A DNA stretch of 6,266 nucleotides, taken from contig JBPCNP010000075.1 of the NCBI GenBank assembly GCA_051001215.1, positions 1 to 6,266 of the forward strand. The letters run 5' to 3'. This document shows positions 1 to 6,095 of the stretch, in pieces; the stretch's first letter is position 1, and every line of letters begins with the position of its first letter. The notes under the pieces were generated by a model. The model saw only the letters and a list, made by a program, of their open reading frames with translations. It searched no databases and was not told the origin of the DNA. The position numbers and the translations under genes were made by a program. Source of the DNA: DATAQC01 sp051001215. Lineage in GTDB: Bacteria > Actinomycetota > Acidimicrobiia > Acidimicrobiales > AC-14.

Positions 1-405
1 GAGATGGGCCATGCGGCGGATGGCGGGTGACACCGACTCGGGATGGTGGACGAAACCGATGTCGTGGACGGTGACGACCGTGGGCACCTTCGACGAAGGC
101 GGGCAGATGCAGTTGGTGGCGTGGAACACGTCGCACCGCACCAGCCACTCGACGGGGGGGAACGGCACCCGGTCCCACACCGCCCAGAGGGGGCGGGCCG
201 GCGCCATTCGCCGCGTGACGGTCACGTTGGGGCGATGCGGCGGGTCGAGGTGCAACATCCGCGCCGTTCGCCACGAGATCGGGAAGACCTGGATGTCGTC
301 CTCGGGCGCCCGCCGGGCCACGGCGTCGATGAGCTCGTGGGTGTACCAGCCGACGCCGGTCTTGGGTCCGAGCAGGGGCGTTCCGTCGCAGCCGATGCGG
401 AACAC
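1..405 (-). CDS. Glycosyltransferase family 4-type protein, N-terminal part (runs off window)
   Basis: Reading the minus strand from a GTG at 405 gives 135 uninterrupted codons to the window edge, so this is the 5' part of a longer gene. The start MFRIGCDGTPLLGPKTGVGW, with GVGWYTHELIDAVA at about residues 17-30, is the typical GT-B group 1 opening, where a glycine-rich loop precedes the first helix. Later DVFHATN (92-98) and PTVVTVHDIGF (108-118) match the strand-turn signature of GT4 mannosyl/glycosyltransferases. The nucleotide-sugar-binding C-terminal domain lies outside the window, so donor and acceptor cannot be named. The family transfers sugars from NDP- or GDP-sugars to glycan or lipid acceptors at the cytoplasmic membrane face. 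GTG 405 is the only in-frame start nearby; upstream the frame stays open without conserved sequence. No strong ribosome site is seen. A seven-G run (154-160) leaves the frame intact. Confidence 0.85.
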   Translation of the reverse strand, partial: MFRIGCDGTPLLGPKTGVGWYTHELIDAVARRAPEDDIQVFPISWRTARMLHLDPPHRPNVTVTRRMAPARPLWAVWDRVPFPPVEWLVRCDVFHATNCICPPSSKVPTVVTVHDIGFVHHPESVSPAIRRMAHL

Positions 406-445
406 GTCAGCCCTGACCCGACGCTGGTCGCCGCGGTGTCGACAC

Positions 446-697
446 TCAGCCCTGGCGGTGGCGACGCAGGTGGCCGCGCCAGTGGCGGTCGCCGCCGGCA
501 CTGTCCCCGGAGTCGTCGGCGTCCATGGCCTCGTCGGCGCGGCCGTGGCCGTGGTCCTGGTCGTCGGCGGCATCGTCGAGCTCGCCGTCTCCCACGACTT
601 CGGCTGCGGGCGTCGCCGACGGTTCTGCCGGCATGCCGCTCAGAGGGCCGCTCGGGCCCGGGTCCCCGCTCAGAGGGCCGCTCGGGTTGGTTCGCAC
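446..697 (-). CDS. Possible small acidic hypothetical protein
   Basis: I do not recognise this protein. The open frame gives 83 residues from GTG 697, or 62 from ATG at 634. The stretch from about residue 34 to 68 is rich in Asp, Glu, Gly and His (DGELDDAADDQDHGHGRADE and onward), and the tail is basic (RHWRGHLRRHRQG). Codon usage supports coding: third positions are almost all G or C, second positions are often A, and first positions are often G. The opposite strand at the same place gives only Arg/Ala-rich shadow sequence. It ends 40 bp before the glycosyltransferase start and could share its transcript. The N-terminal SGPLSG repeat comes from a 21-bp DNA direct repeat, which makes the 634 start somewhat more attractive. 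No ribosome site settles it. It could also be non-coding spacer. Confidence 0.4.
   Translation of the reverse strand: MRTNPSGPLSGDPGPSGPLSGMPAEPSATPAAEVVGDGELDDAADDQDHGHGRADEAMDADDSGDSAGGDRHWRGHLRRHRQG
636..686. repeat. 21-bp perfect direct repeat, 30-bp period
   Basis: Positions 636-656 and 666-686 are identical over 21 bases (core CTCAGAGGGCCGCTCGGG). Each unit carries two GAGCGG hexamers on the minus strand, giving four regularly spaced copies just upstream of the aminotransferase start. It either encodes a repeated SGPLSG in the small minus-strand frame or is a regulatory array between divergent genes. Confidence 0.8.
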
Positions 698-1522
698 GTG
701 AACGTCGTCTGGGTCGACGGCGAGGTGCTCCCCCTGGATCAGGCCCGGGTGTCACCCCTCGACCACGGCCTGCTCACCGGCGACGGCGTCTTCGAGACCC
801 TCCGCGTGTACGAGGGCGTGCCCTTCGCCATCCGCCGCCACCTCGAGCGCCTGGCCCGATCGGCCGCCGGCGTCGGCCTTCCCCTGCCCGACCTGTCGGC
901 GTTGCGGGCGGCCATGGAGGCGGTCATCAACGGCAACGAGCTCGACAGCGGCCGCCTGCGCATCACCGTGACCGGCGGGGTCGGACCACTGTCATCGGAT
1001 CGGGCCGAGGTGCGGCCCACGGTGATCGTGGCCGGCGGCGACGTGGTCGACTGGCCCTCCACCGCCGACGTGGTCGTAGCGCCCTGGCCCCGCAACGAGC
1101 ACGGGGCCCTGTCGGGGATCAAGTCGGTGTCCTACGGCGAGAACGTGGTGGCCCTGGCCTACGCCCGCGAGCGCGGCGCGGGCGAGGCCTTGTTCGCCAA
1201 CCTGGCCGGCAACCTATGCGAGGGCACGGGTTCGAACGTGTTCGTGGGCCTGGATGGGCGCCTGTTGACCCCGCCGTTGGCGTCGGGGTGCCTGGCCGGG
1301 GTCACCCGCGAGCTGGTGGGCGAGCTGGTCGACGTGGTCGACGAGGACCTGCCCATCGAGGCCCTGGCCGACGTCGACGAGGCCTTCCTGACCTCCAGCA
1401 CCCGCGAAGTACAACCCATCCGGGCCATCGACGACCGCGACCTCCCCTCCGCCCCCGGGCCCCTCACCCTCGATGCCGTCGCCGCCTTTGCCGAGCTGGC
1501 CGCCGCCAACGTCGATCCGTAG
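698..1522 (+). CDS. Class IV PLP-dependent aminotransferase / aminodeoxychorismate lyase-like
   Basis: This 274-residue protein has the usual length of fold-type IV PLP enzymes. Members are branched-chain amino acid aminotransferases, D-amino acid aminotransferases and 4-amino-4-deoxychorismate lyase, which releases pyruvate from aminodeoxychorismate to give p-aminobenzoate for folate. Visible motifs in order are: SPLDHGLLTGDGVFETLRVY (19-38), the substrate-domain opening; RRHLERL (46-52); GIKSVSYGENVVAL (140-153) with K142 as the expected PLP Schiff-base lysine; CEGTGSNVF (174-182) with E175 expected to contact the pyridine nitrogen; SGCLAGVTR (196-204); and LTSSTREVQPI (231-241). GTG 698 is chosen because homology-like sequence begins immediately there (NVVWVDGEVLPLD), while the frame upstream is open but unconserved. 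The GTG lies in a CACGTG palindrome and no clear Shine-Dalgarno precedes it. Lyase and aminotransferase activities cannot be told apart from sequence alone, so no symbol is given. Confidence 0.92.
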   Translation: MNVVWVDGEVLPLDQARVSPLDHGLLTGDGVFETLRVYEGVPFAIRRHLERLARSAAGVGLPLPDLSALRAAMEAVINGNELDSGRLRITVTGGVGPLSSDRAEVRPTVIVAGGDVVDWPSTADVVVAPWPRNEHGALSGIKSVSYGENVVALAYARERGAGEALFANLAGNLCEGTGSNVFVGLDGRLLTPPLASGCLAGVTRELVGELVDVVDEDLPIEALADVDEAFLTSSTREVQPIRAIDDRDLPSAPGPLTLDAVAAFAELAAANVDP

Positions 1523-1528
1523 TCGGGC

Positions 1529-1834
1529 TCACTCGGGCGGAGATGCCCCCTTCGAGGCCCAGCACTTGTTGAGGACGGCTTGGCACTTCACGTACCACGG
1601 GATGCCGACGAGCAGGCTCGAGAACGCCGTGGCCGCCCCGACCGAGCTCTCCTGGCCGTCGCACTCGTACATGTTCTTGATCTCGACAGGCAGGAGGAAC
1701 AGGTTCACCACGCTGACGAACGCCGGGAGGACGGAACCGGCGGCGCCGCCGATCCCCTCGCCGGTGTGCTGCTTGATCACCTCGAAGCTGTAGTACGCCC
1801 AGGTACTCCTTGATGCGCGAGTCCCGGTAGTTCA
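1529..1834 (-). pseudogene. DUF4234-like membrane protein, 3' remnant
   Basis: The minus-strand frame carries a tail that resembles DUF4234 membrane proteins: YYSFEVIKQHTGEGIGG, then a hydrophobic stretch (SVLPAFVSVVNLFLLPVEIKNMYE), a second one, and the closing PWYVKCQAVLNKCW typical of these proteins. Family function is unknown. The frame is closed upstream by a TGA at 1832-1834, and the first usable start (GTG 1780) falls inside the conserved part, so the protein cannot be complete. In the neighbouring frame just upstream, DVNYRDSRIKEYLG looks like the family's beginning, which suggests an internal deletion plus a frameshift near 1800. The expected first membrane helix is missing. It converges with the aminotransferase with 6 bp between stops. 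A short expressed 83-residue protein from GTG 1780 is possible but less likely. The family assignment is from memory of motifs. Confidence 0.55.
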
Positions 1835-1989
1835 CGTCCCGTCTGGGAATCGAATCAGAGGACGCGGCCAACGCCTTTCATGGCTCGGATCAATTTGCCC
1901 CCGTTCGGACCGGGAGGCGGCGGGGATTCGGACGACACCGTGGTCGATCCACCGTGATTCTGACGCCCGTCTGAGTGCCGCGTGCGGAA
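1835..1989. other. Spacer without recognisable gene
   Basis: This stretch lies between the DUF4234 remnant and the left IS-end repeat. It holds the possible out-of-frame N-terminal scrap of the DUF4234 gene near 1835-1871. I see no other coding signal, RNA or clear promoter. Open frames crossing it are Arg/Pro-rich shadows. Confidence 0.5.
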
Positions 1990-1999
1990 GACTCCCAGG

Positions 2000-2150
2000 T
2001 TCCGCAACCGGATCCCCTACCGGGACCGCGGCCGACGGCAACCGCCGCTCGACGACAACTGTCGAGACCCGCCCCGCAAGGCGTTCGCCCTGCGGCACCC
2101 GGTCGTCGTTCGGCCTGCGCCGGTCGTCGTTCCTCCTGCGGGACCGCTGC
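2000..2150 (+). repeat. Inverted repeat arm, left copy (IS-end repeat)
   Basis: This segment is repeated in inverted orientation at 4615-4751. From 2010 to 2086 the two copies differ at only about three bases and one single-base gap; the rest is similar with small indels. The outer 28 bases (2000-2027) match the right terminal repeat at 24 of 28 positions. Bases 1990-2015, just outside and overlapping, match the reverse complement of the other end of the right element (4065-4090) at 24 of 26. This copy therefore joins both element ends around a GGATCC core. No transposase remains beside it. Confidence 0.85.
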
Positions 2151-2154
2151 CCAC
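2081..2154 (+). repeat. Short tandem units inside the left IS-end repeat
   Basis: Three imperfect units of about 21-29 bp start at 2081, 2105 and 2126. Each has a G(C/T)(C/G)GTTC...CTGCG(G) core, separated by CCGGTC. The same kind of units recur on the minus strand of the right copy, near 4669-4601. They look like a repeated or stem-forming part of the element end, not a protein repeat. Confidence 0.6.
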
Positions 2155-2185
2155 GTCCCGAGCGGCCGCAAACGAGTCGCGCCCG

Positions 2186-2246
2186 GTTCGAGCATTCGAA
2201 CGTTCCGTGATGCGCCCTCCTCGGCGCAGTCGACGGTTCTGTCGAC
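2186..2246 (-). terminator. Weak hairpins downstream of the protease gene
   Basis: Two short inverted repeats follow the sedolisin stop on the minus strand: GTCGAC with a 6-base loop (2229-2246) and GTTCGA-GCAT-TCGAAC (2186-2201). Each has a 6-bp stem and no T tract. They could end or protect the transcript, but intrinsic termination is not well supported. Confidence 0.25.
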
Positions 2247-2251
2247 GTGGA

Positions 2252-3883
2252 CTATCTGAGCGCTTCGAGCAGGGCGCTGCCATTGAGACTGCCGAGTCCC
2301 GTGCAGGCGTCCCAACCTTTCCCGGCTGAGTATCCCGCAGTGGCGGGGCCGAACTGGCTGTCGGGCACACCATTGTCGCCGTCGGTGATGTCCCGGAACA
2401 CGTTGGTGCCCGGACTGCCGGCGATGGTGTATAGACGGGAGGGCATGCCGCCGATGGGCTGGCCGAGCGCCTCTCCCAGGAGGGCGAACAACGCGGCGTA
2501 CAGGGGCGCAACGGCACTTGTGCCGCCGATCGAAACTACCTGCCCATTGATCATGCATAGATATCCCGTGTTGGAGTCGGCGTTGCCGGCGACATCGGGC
2601 ACTCCCCGCCCTGAACCTGCCCCGTGAAGTTGTGGCATCTCAAGACCTTGCTGGTAGGCCGGGATTGAGAACTTGTCGCTCATACCTCCTCCGGTGGCCC
2701 AGCCGTCGCCATTGTTCCAAACGACCTCCTCGACGTTCGCATCCGGGCCCGACCTGAGCCGGGTACCTCCGCATGCCACGGCGTTGGGACTCGACGCCGG
2801 AAAGTCAACGTGGGCGCTGCCGTCGCGGGCCGCGTCGCCGGAGCCGTGGTCGCCCGCCGCGCAGAAGACGGTGACTCCCAAGGCGCTGGCGTCGGCGAAG
2901 GCGGAGTCGAAGGCCTTCCGCGCCTGGTCAGTGAAGTGCGCTTCGGGGGCACCCCATGAGATCGACACGACCGAAGCCGGTCGCTCTTGGCTGTGCACGG
3001 CCGTAGTGAGGGCATCGAGAAAGCCGCGGTCGGTGTTGGGGGCGAAATAGACGACGATCTCCGCGCCGGGAGCGATCGATCCCGTGACCTCGATGTCCAA
3101 GAGGACCTCGCCGTCGGCGTCCTCGCCCGGATGGTTGCCGGCTCCGTCGAGGCCAACGGCAACGCATCTCGGGGCCGGGACCTTCAGCTTCGCGAAGTAC
3201 TTGGCCAGTTCCTCGTCGTGGTACCCACCACCGAGCTCGAGAATCGCTATGGTCTCGCCGGTGCCCACCACATCCGACGGGAATCCATACATCTTGGCCA
3301 CCTCGGGGGGCCAGAAGGGGGTATCGCCGGTCGCTTCGGGTCTCGCCGCCATACCGGCAAGCTCCGCGGCGGCGTTGTCCAAGGCTGGCCCGATTTTGAA
3401 ATCGGGCGAGGCTTGCGGACGGTCATCCAAACCAAAGACACCATCAACGATCGGTTCGAGATCCGCCGGCAGATGGACGCGTCCTTCCCGACCACGATAG
3501 GAGAGATCATTCCGCTCATATCGGCCCAGATCGACACCGAACGCTGCCGACATCGCGGCCACCGTGCCCGAAAGCACGATGCTGCGCCGGGCTTGGTCGG
3601 ATTCATCCACCGACAAGCCGTGCTCGTCCGCGAAGGCGTTGACCCGATCCATGTCCGCCGGGTCCGCGCCCTGCGCGGCGGCGAACGCTGAGCGCAGTTG
3701 GCGGCGCTGGTCGGCCGGACCACTGGTCGGAGGGACCGTCGGCGGTTGAGAAGCGTCGGTCCGACGTCGCACAATCACCGTGACACTCAGCTGCTGATCG
3801 GGGTCGGCGTCGCCGACCCGACGGGCGCCCGCCAGCGGCAGTCGCGAGCTTCCCTCGAGCGGAACACGATTCTGATTTGGCAT
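2252..3883 (-). CDS. Sedolisin / kumamolisin-type S53 serine-carboxyl peptidase
   Basis: This complete 543-residue precursor belongs to peptidase family S53, acid-active endopeptidases with a subtilisin-like fold and a Ser-Glu-Asp triad. Residues about 5-165 form the pro-kumamolisin activation domain, with HGL...VVLSGT-type motifs, and the catalytic domain runs from about 190 to the end. Expected residues are all present: E259 and D263 in GEVLLDIE (the E-x3-D pair), oxyanion D345 in CAAGDHG, and nucleophile S456 in GGTSAVAPL. The calcium site is also recognisable: D498-I499 in FRDIT, plus G521, G523 and D525 in GKGWD. ATG 3883 follows a good ribosome site (GAAGGAG, 8 bases ahead). No classical signal peptide is visible; the N-terminus (MPNQNRVPLEGSSRLPLAGA) is polar, as in some kumamolisin-like precursors, so export route is uncertain. 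It is likely a secreted or acid-environment protease with autocatalytic maturation. It stands alone between inverted IS-end repeats, which hints at past mobility. Confidence in family and completeness is high; the substrate is unknown. Confidence 0.96.
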   Translation of the reverse strand: MPNQNRVPLEGSSRLPLAGARRVGDADPDQQLSVTVIVRRRTDASQPPTVPPTSGPADQRRQLRSAFAAAQGADPADMDRVNAFADEHGLSVDESDQARRSIVLSGTVAAMSAAFGVDLGRYERNDLSYRGREGRVHLPADLEPIVDGVFGLDDRPQASPDFKIGPALDNAAAELAGMAARPEATGDTPFWPPEVAKMYGFPSDVVGTGETIAILELGGGYHDEELAKYFAKLKVPAPRCVAVGLDGAGNHPGEDADGEVLLDIEVTGSIAPGAEIVVYFAPNTDRGFLDALTTAVHSQERPASVVSISWGAPEAHFTDQARKAFDSAFADASALGVTVFCAAGDHGSGDAARDGSAHVDFPASSPNAVACGGTRLRSGPDANVEEVVWNNGDGWATGGGMSDKFSIPAYQQGLEMPQLHGAGSGRGVPDVAGNADSNTGYLCMINGQVVSIGGTSAVAPLYAALFALLGEALGQPIGGMPSRLYTIAGSPGTNVFRDITDGDNGVPDSQFGPATAGYSAGKGWDACTGLGSLNGSALLEALR

Positions 3884-3888
3884 GGTTC

Positions 3889-3897
3889 AGTCTCCTT
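3889..3897 (-). promoter_or_regulatory. Ribosome binding site of the sedolisin gene
   Basis: On the minus strand GAAGGAG lies 8 bases before ATG 3883. It is the clearest Shine-Dalgarno in the window and fixes the start. Confidence 0.75.
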
Positions 3898-4054
3898 CGG
3901 GATGCCGACGGAGTCGCCCGCTCGCCCGTTCACTACAGAGCCCGCCGCGCCGGGGTTGATACGTGCTTCTCTTGAAGCTACATCGATGGCGGAGATCCCC
4001 GCTGGAGAAGGTCGACAGGGTCGACGTCGTTGCGACGAGGATCATTCGATGGGA
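3898..4054. other. Leader region between IS remnant and sedolisin
   Basis: About 160 bp upstream of the protease should hold its promoter, but no confident -35/-10 pair is visible. Two GTCGAC hexamers (4011-4016, 4020-4025) sit close together. Open frames here show no conserved sequence. Confidence 0.4.
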
Positions 4055-4082
4055 CACCGCAAGCGGATCCCGTTGCGGGACC
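4055..4082 (+). repeat. Left inverted repeat of IS remnant, palindromic
   Basis: It matches 4724-4751 in inverse orientation at 24 of 28 positions. Its centre (4059-4078) is itself an imperfect palindrome: CGCAA, two bases, GGATCC, two bases, TTGCG. This could form a hairpin or bind a dimeric protein. Confidence 0.8.
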
Positions 4083-4091
4083 TGGGAGTCC

Positions 4092-4545
4092 GATCCCGGC
4101 GACGCCGAGGTCATCGCCGAGTACCTGCGACTGCGGCTGCGCCACCTGCGGGTGCTGGAGCCTTCAGCGACCAGACCCGGGCGCTGCGGGCGGTGGTGCG
4201 GGCCCGCGACGACCTGGTCCATGCCCGGGTGGCCGCCCACAACCAGCTCGAGGCCTGCCTGGACGCCTTCTGGCCGGGGGCCAAGGTGGTCTTCGCCGAC
4301 GTGAGCAGCGAGATCGCCCTGGCCTTCTTGGACCGCTACCCCACGCCCGGCTCGGCCAAGTCCTTGGGCGAGAAGCGCATGGCGGCGTTCTCACCAAGCA
4401 CGGCTACTCCGGGCGGCGCTCCGCCGCCGAGCTGCTGGTTCGCCTGGGCGACGCACCTCGGGGCATCGATGCAGGTCCGGAGGCCGAAGCCCGCCGGGAT
4501 GCGGTGATGGGCTACGGGCGTCATCTGGGCCCTCAACAAGCCGAA
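4092..4545 (+). pseudogene. IS110-family transposase fragment, frameshifted
   Basis: Pieces of an IS110-type transposase (DEDD, RuvC-like) can be followed through successive frames. The first is SDPGDAEVIAEYLRLRLRHLRVLEP, starting about 4089. After a one-base loss near 4161-4163 the homology continues as SDQTRALRAVVRARDDLVHARVAAHNQLEACLDAFWPGA through IALAFLDRYPTPGSAKSLGEKRMAAF. After another one-base loss near 4391 it continues as TKHGYSGRRSAAELLVRL and EAEARRDAV. A third shift near 4515 may restore ALN. The first part of the catalytic domain (roughly 100 residues) and the serine-bearing C-terminal Transposase_20 domain are absent. The gene cannot make an active enzyme. Family assignment rests on the DPGDAEVIAEYLRL, FWPGA and IALAFLDRYP-type motifs. 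Confidence 0.85.
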
Positions 4546-4614
4546 CGGCATACGACGCCGGTCGTGACGAACTCGAGGTTGACCTATACCTCCACGGCCT
4601 GTGCCGCAGGCGGA

Positions 4615-4751
4615 ACGTGACCGGGAGGTCCCGCAGCCGGAACGACGACCGGGCCCGCAGGAGGAACGCCTTGCGGGGCGGGTCTCGGCAGCTGTCGTCG
4701 AGCGGCGGTTGCCGTCGGCCCGCGGTCCCGGTAGGGGATCCCCTTGCGGTG
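4615..4751 (-). repeat. Inverted repeat arm, right copy (IS-end repeat)
   Basis: Read on the minus strand from 4751, this is the partner of 2000-2150. Bases 4742-4664 are nearly identical to 2010-2086. Further in, the ...GTTC(C)...CTGCGGG units repeat as in the left copy and continue to about 4601. It forms the non-coding right end of the IS remnant. The 2.6-kb spacing and opposite orientation would allow homologous recombination to invert the protease segment. Confidence 0.85.
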
Positions 4752-4791
4752 CTTGCCACCGAGGGCGGTTCTCAGCAACGAGTCGTCACCG

Positions 4792-5346
4792 TCAAGAGCG
4801 GCCTCCCAACCAGCGAAAGGTGGGTGGTGGTGACGGGGGAATTTGAACTACTGGACGCTCGGTGCCTTGCCGGCGTCGTCGCAACTCGAGTCGAAGGCTC
4901 TCCTCGCCGCGTGCCATGGCCCAGTGGTGGTTGGCAGCGAAGGCCGGTCGCAAGAGCCACCCGAGCCGGCGGAGAAGTGGTTTCGTGGCGTGGATTCGCC
5001 AGTCGTAGGTGATCAGCACCTCGGGTCCGTCCTGCTGGAAGGTCCAGCGCCCCGTTCCTTCCAGGTCTCCCGTTGCTTCGAGCGCGTACCCAGCGTCGCT
5101 GAGGGGCTCGGTGACGCGAAGAGTCCAACGCAACGTGTAGGGCAGCCAGCCCTTGGTGTGCAGGTCGAGCACCCGGCCGAGACCGCCCTCGCCCCCTCGC
5201 TCGACCTCCTCGACCCAGAGATAGACGGACGGCCACCAGCGCGCCACTGCCCGCGGGTCGACGTCGCCCAGGATATCTTTGACTTCGCCAAGGGTGCCAG
5301 CGACGCGCCACTCGGTGACGAACTGATAGTCGCTCCCGATCGTCAT
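4792..5346 (-). CDS. SRPBCC family protein (START-like / polyketide cyclase fold)
   Basis: This 184-residue soluble protein has the layout of the SRPBCC ligand-binding superfamily, a helix-grip fold with a hydrophobic pocket. Key stretches are YQFVTEWRVAGTLGEVKDIL (7-26), RWWPSVYL (36-43), TKGWLPYTLRWTLRV (64-78), EATGDLEGTGRWTF (90-103), ITYDWRI (112-118) and FAANHHWAMARGEESL (136-151). The last two are typical of an actinobacterial hypothetical family I recall, usually annotated as cyclase/dehydrase or just SRPBCC. No catalytic residues can be named and the ligand is unknown. ATG 5344-5346 fits the fold start, but no strong ribosome site is seen. The basic, proline-rich tail (from about 155) is less conserved. 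It begins 30 bp after the stop of the membrane protein on the same strand, so the two are likely co-transcribed. Confidence 0.88.
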   Translation of the reverse strand: MTIGSDYQFVTEWRVAGTLGEVKDILGDVDPRAVARWWPSVYLWVEEVERGGEGGLGRVLDLHTKGWLPYTLRWTLRVTEPLSDAGYALEATGDLEGTGRWTFQQDGPEVLITYDWRIHATKPLLRRLGWLLRPAFAANHHWAMARGEESLRLELRRRRQGTERPVVQIPPSPPPTFRWLGGRS

Positions 5347-5376
5347 CGGACCGTATGAGCGGACCGCCCGCAGCGA

Positions 5377-6087
5377 TCACGGTCCATCAGCAGGCGGCTG
5401 GCCGCCGAGGCCCCACGACGGCCCTGTGCGCTTGGCCGAGCGCGCCTCCATGCGGGCGTAGAGAAGCACGGTGGCCAACGGTAATGCGAGGAATCCGGCG
5501 GCAAACACCCAGGTGAGCGGCCGGGAGGCAGCAAAGTCGCGATGGGCGCGCAGCGCGGCAACGGCGATCAGGGCAACCATCAGCCCTTCGACCTCCAGCA
5601 TGATCTTGGCGCCACCCCACCGCTTGTCCGTGAACGCTCCGATCCCCGAGACACCCAGGGCGAAGATGGCGCCCATGACCCGGGCAGTCAGCTCGGTCAG
5701 CTTCCACGGCCAGATACTGATCGCCGTCCTAGGAAACAGGAACAGGAACAGGCAGCTCATGGCGGCCATGATGCCCAGCAGGCCGATGACCGTGGCCGCG
5801 ATCGGCGAGAGCAGGAGGTCGTCCTGGGTTGGCTCCAACTGCTCCCGCTCGTTCGCGAACCACGCCGCCCAAACCAGAAACCGCGTCGTGAAGTACAGGC
5901 CGGCCCACAGCCAGAATGCCACGTTGGAGTGAACGAACTTGTTCCAGTGCACCATTGTGGCGATGCCCATCAGGGTCGCGAACAACCCGACCGAGATGAA
6001 GCCGGCTTCCACCCGGTGCCATTCGGTGGCCCGAAAGGCACGCAGGAAGAAGTACGCCCCACCCAGGTACACCGAACCGAGGACCAT
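5377..6087 (-). CDS. Multi-pass membrane protein (C-terminal main part)
   Basis: The 236-residue frame holds seven likely membrane helices: about residues 1-18, 27-46, 53-77, 92-118, 134-152, 162-180 and 189-211. The loop ATMVHWNKFVHSNVAFWLWAGLYFTTRFLVWAAWF is the most distinctive part. It resembles a conserved, uncharacterised family of actinobacterial membrane proteins whose first helix lies upstream in another frame here (see 6096-6263). The ATG at 6087 is therefore probably internal: PFTPMVLGSVYLGG reads as the continuation of the upstream part. The tail (from about 212) is basic and cytoplasmic in appearance. It is followed 30 bp later by the SRPBCC gene, probably in one operon. Function is not known; no catalytic or transport motif is visible. 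If the frameshift is real, this is a truncated protein or pseudogene. Confidence 0.8.
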   Translation of the reverse strand: MVLGSVYLGGAYFFLRAFRATEWHRVEAGFISVGLFATLMGIATMVHWNKFVHSNVAFWLWAGLYFTTRFLVWAAWFANEREQLEPTQDDLLLSPIAATVIGLLGIMAAMSCLFLFLFPRTAISIWPWKLTELTARVMGAIFALGVSGIGAFTDKRWGGAKIMLEVEGLMVALIAVAALRAHRDFAASRPLTWVFAAGFLALPLATVLLYARMEARSAKRTGPSWGLGGQPPADGP

Positions 6088-6095
6088 GGGTGTGA

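Larger units (their letters stand above)
4055..4751 (+). mobile_element. Decayed IS110-family-like element bounded by inverted repeats
   Basis: A 697-bp segment begins and ends with a 28-bp inverted repeat (4055-4082 and 4724-4751; 24 of 28 match). Both ends start CACCGCAAG, share GGATCCC, and end CGGGACC. Inside is a broken IS110-type transposase (about 4092-4545), followed by a roughly 180-bp non-coding right end. A functional IS110 element is typically around 1.2-1.6 kb, so about half is missing, including both ends of the transposase gene. No target-site duplication is evident, which is usual for IS110. Most IS110 elements lack terminal repeats, while the IS1111 group has subterminal ones, so this belongs nearer that group or is a rearranged derivative. 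It lies between the sedolisin promoter region and the SRPBCC gene. Confidence 0.7.

Noticed and set aside
11..697. Long plus-strand open frame continuing upstream of the aminotransferase
   Set aside because: Its translation is Arg/Ala/Val-rich without family sequence, and the minus strand over 1-405 encodes a clear glycosyltransferase; the open frame is a high-GC shadow.
2081..2154. CRISPR-like short repeats
   Set aside because: Units are imperfect, spacers are only a few bases, and they belong to a larger repeat present twice; no cas genes are present.
1890..2558. Minus-strand open frame overlapping the sedolisin C-terminus and IS-end repeat
   Set aside because: Arg/Pro/His-rich shadow of the sedolisin in another frame; codon-position bias favours the sedolisin frame.
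2987..3691. 234-codon plus-strand open frame opposite the sedolisin
   Set aside because: It is antisense to conserved catalytic-domain codons and has no recognisable motif.
4011..4025. Paired GTCGAC hexamers as an operator for the protease
   Set aside because: GTCGAC is common in such GC-rich DNA and a similar pair at 2229-2246 lies downstream; nothing else supports a regulatory role.
4030..4620. Continuous plus-strand frame across the IS remnant as an intact gene
   Set aside because: Transposase motifs occupy it only in the last third; earlier motifs are in the other two frames, so the gene is broken, not intact.
4772..5380. 202-codon minus-strand open frame overlapping the SRPBCC gene
   Set aside because: The alternative frame at 4792-5346 carries all the SRPBCC-like motifs; this one is basic and unconserved.
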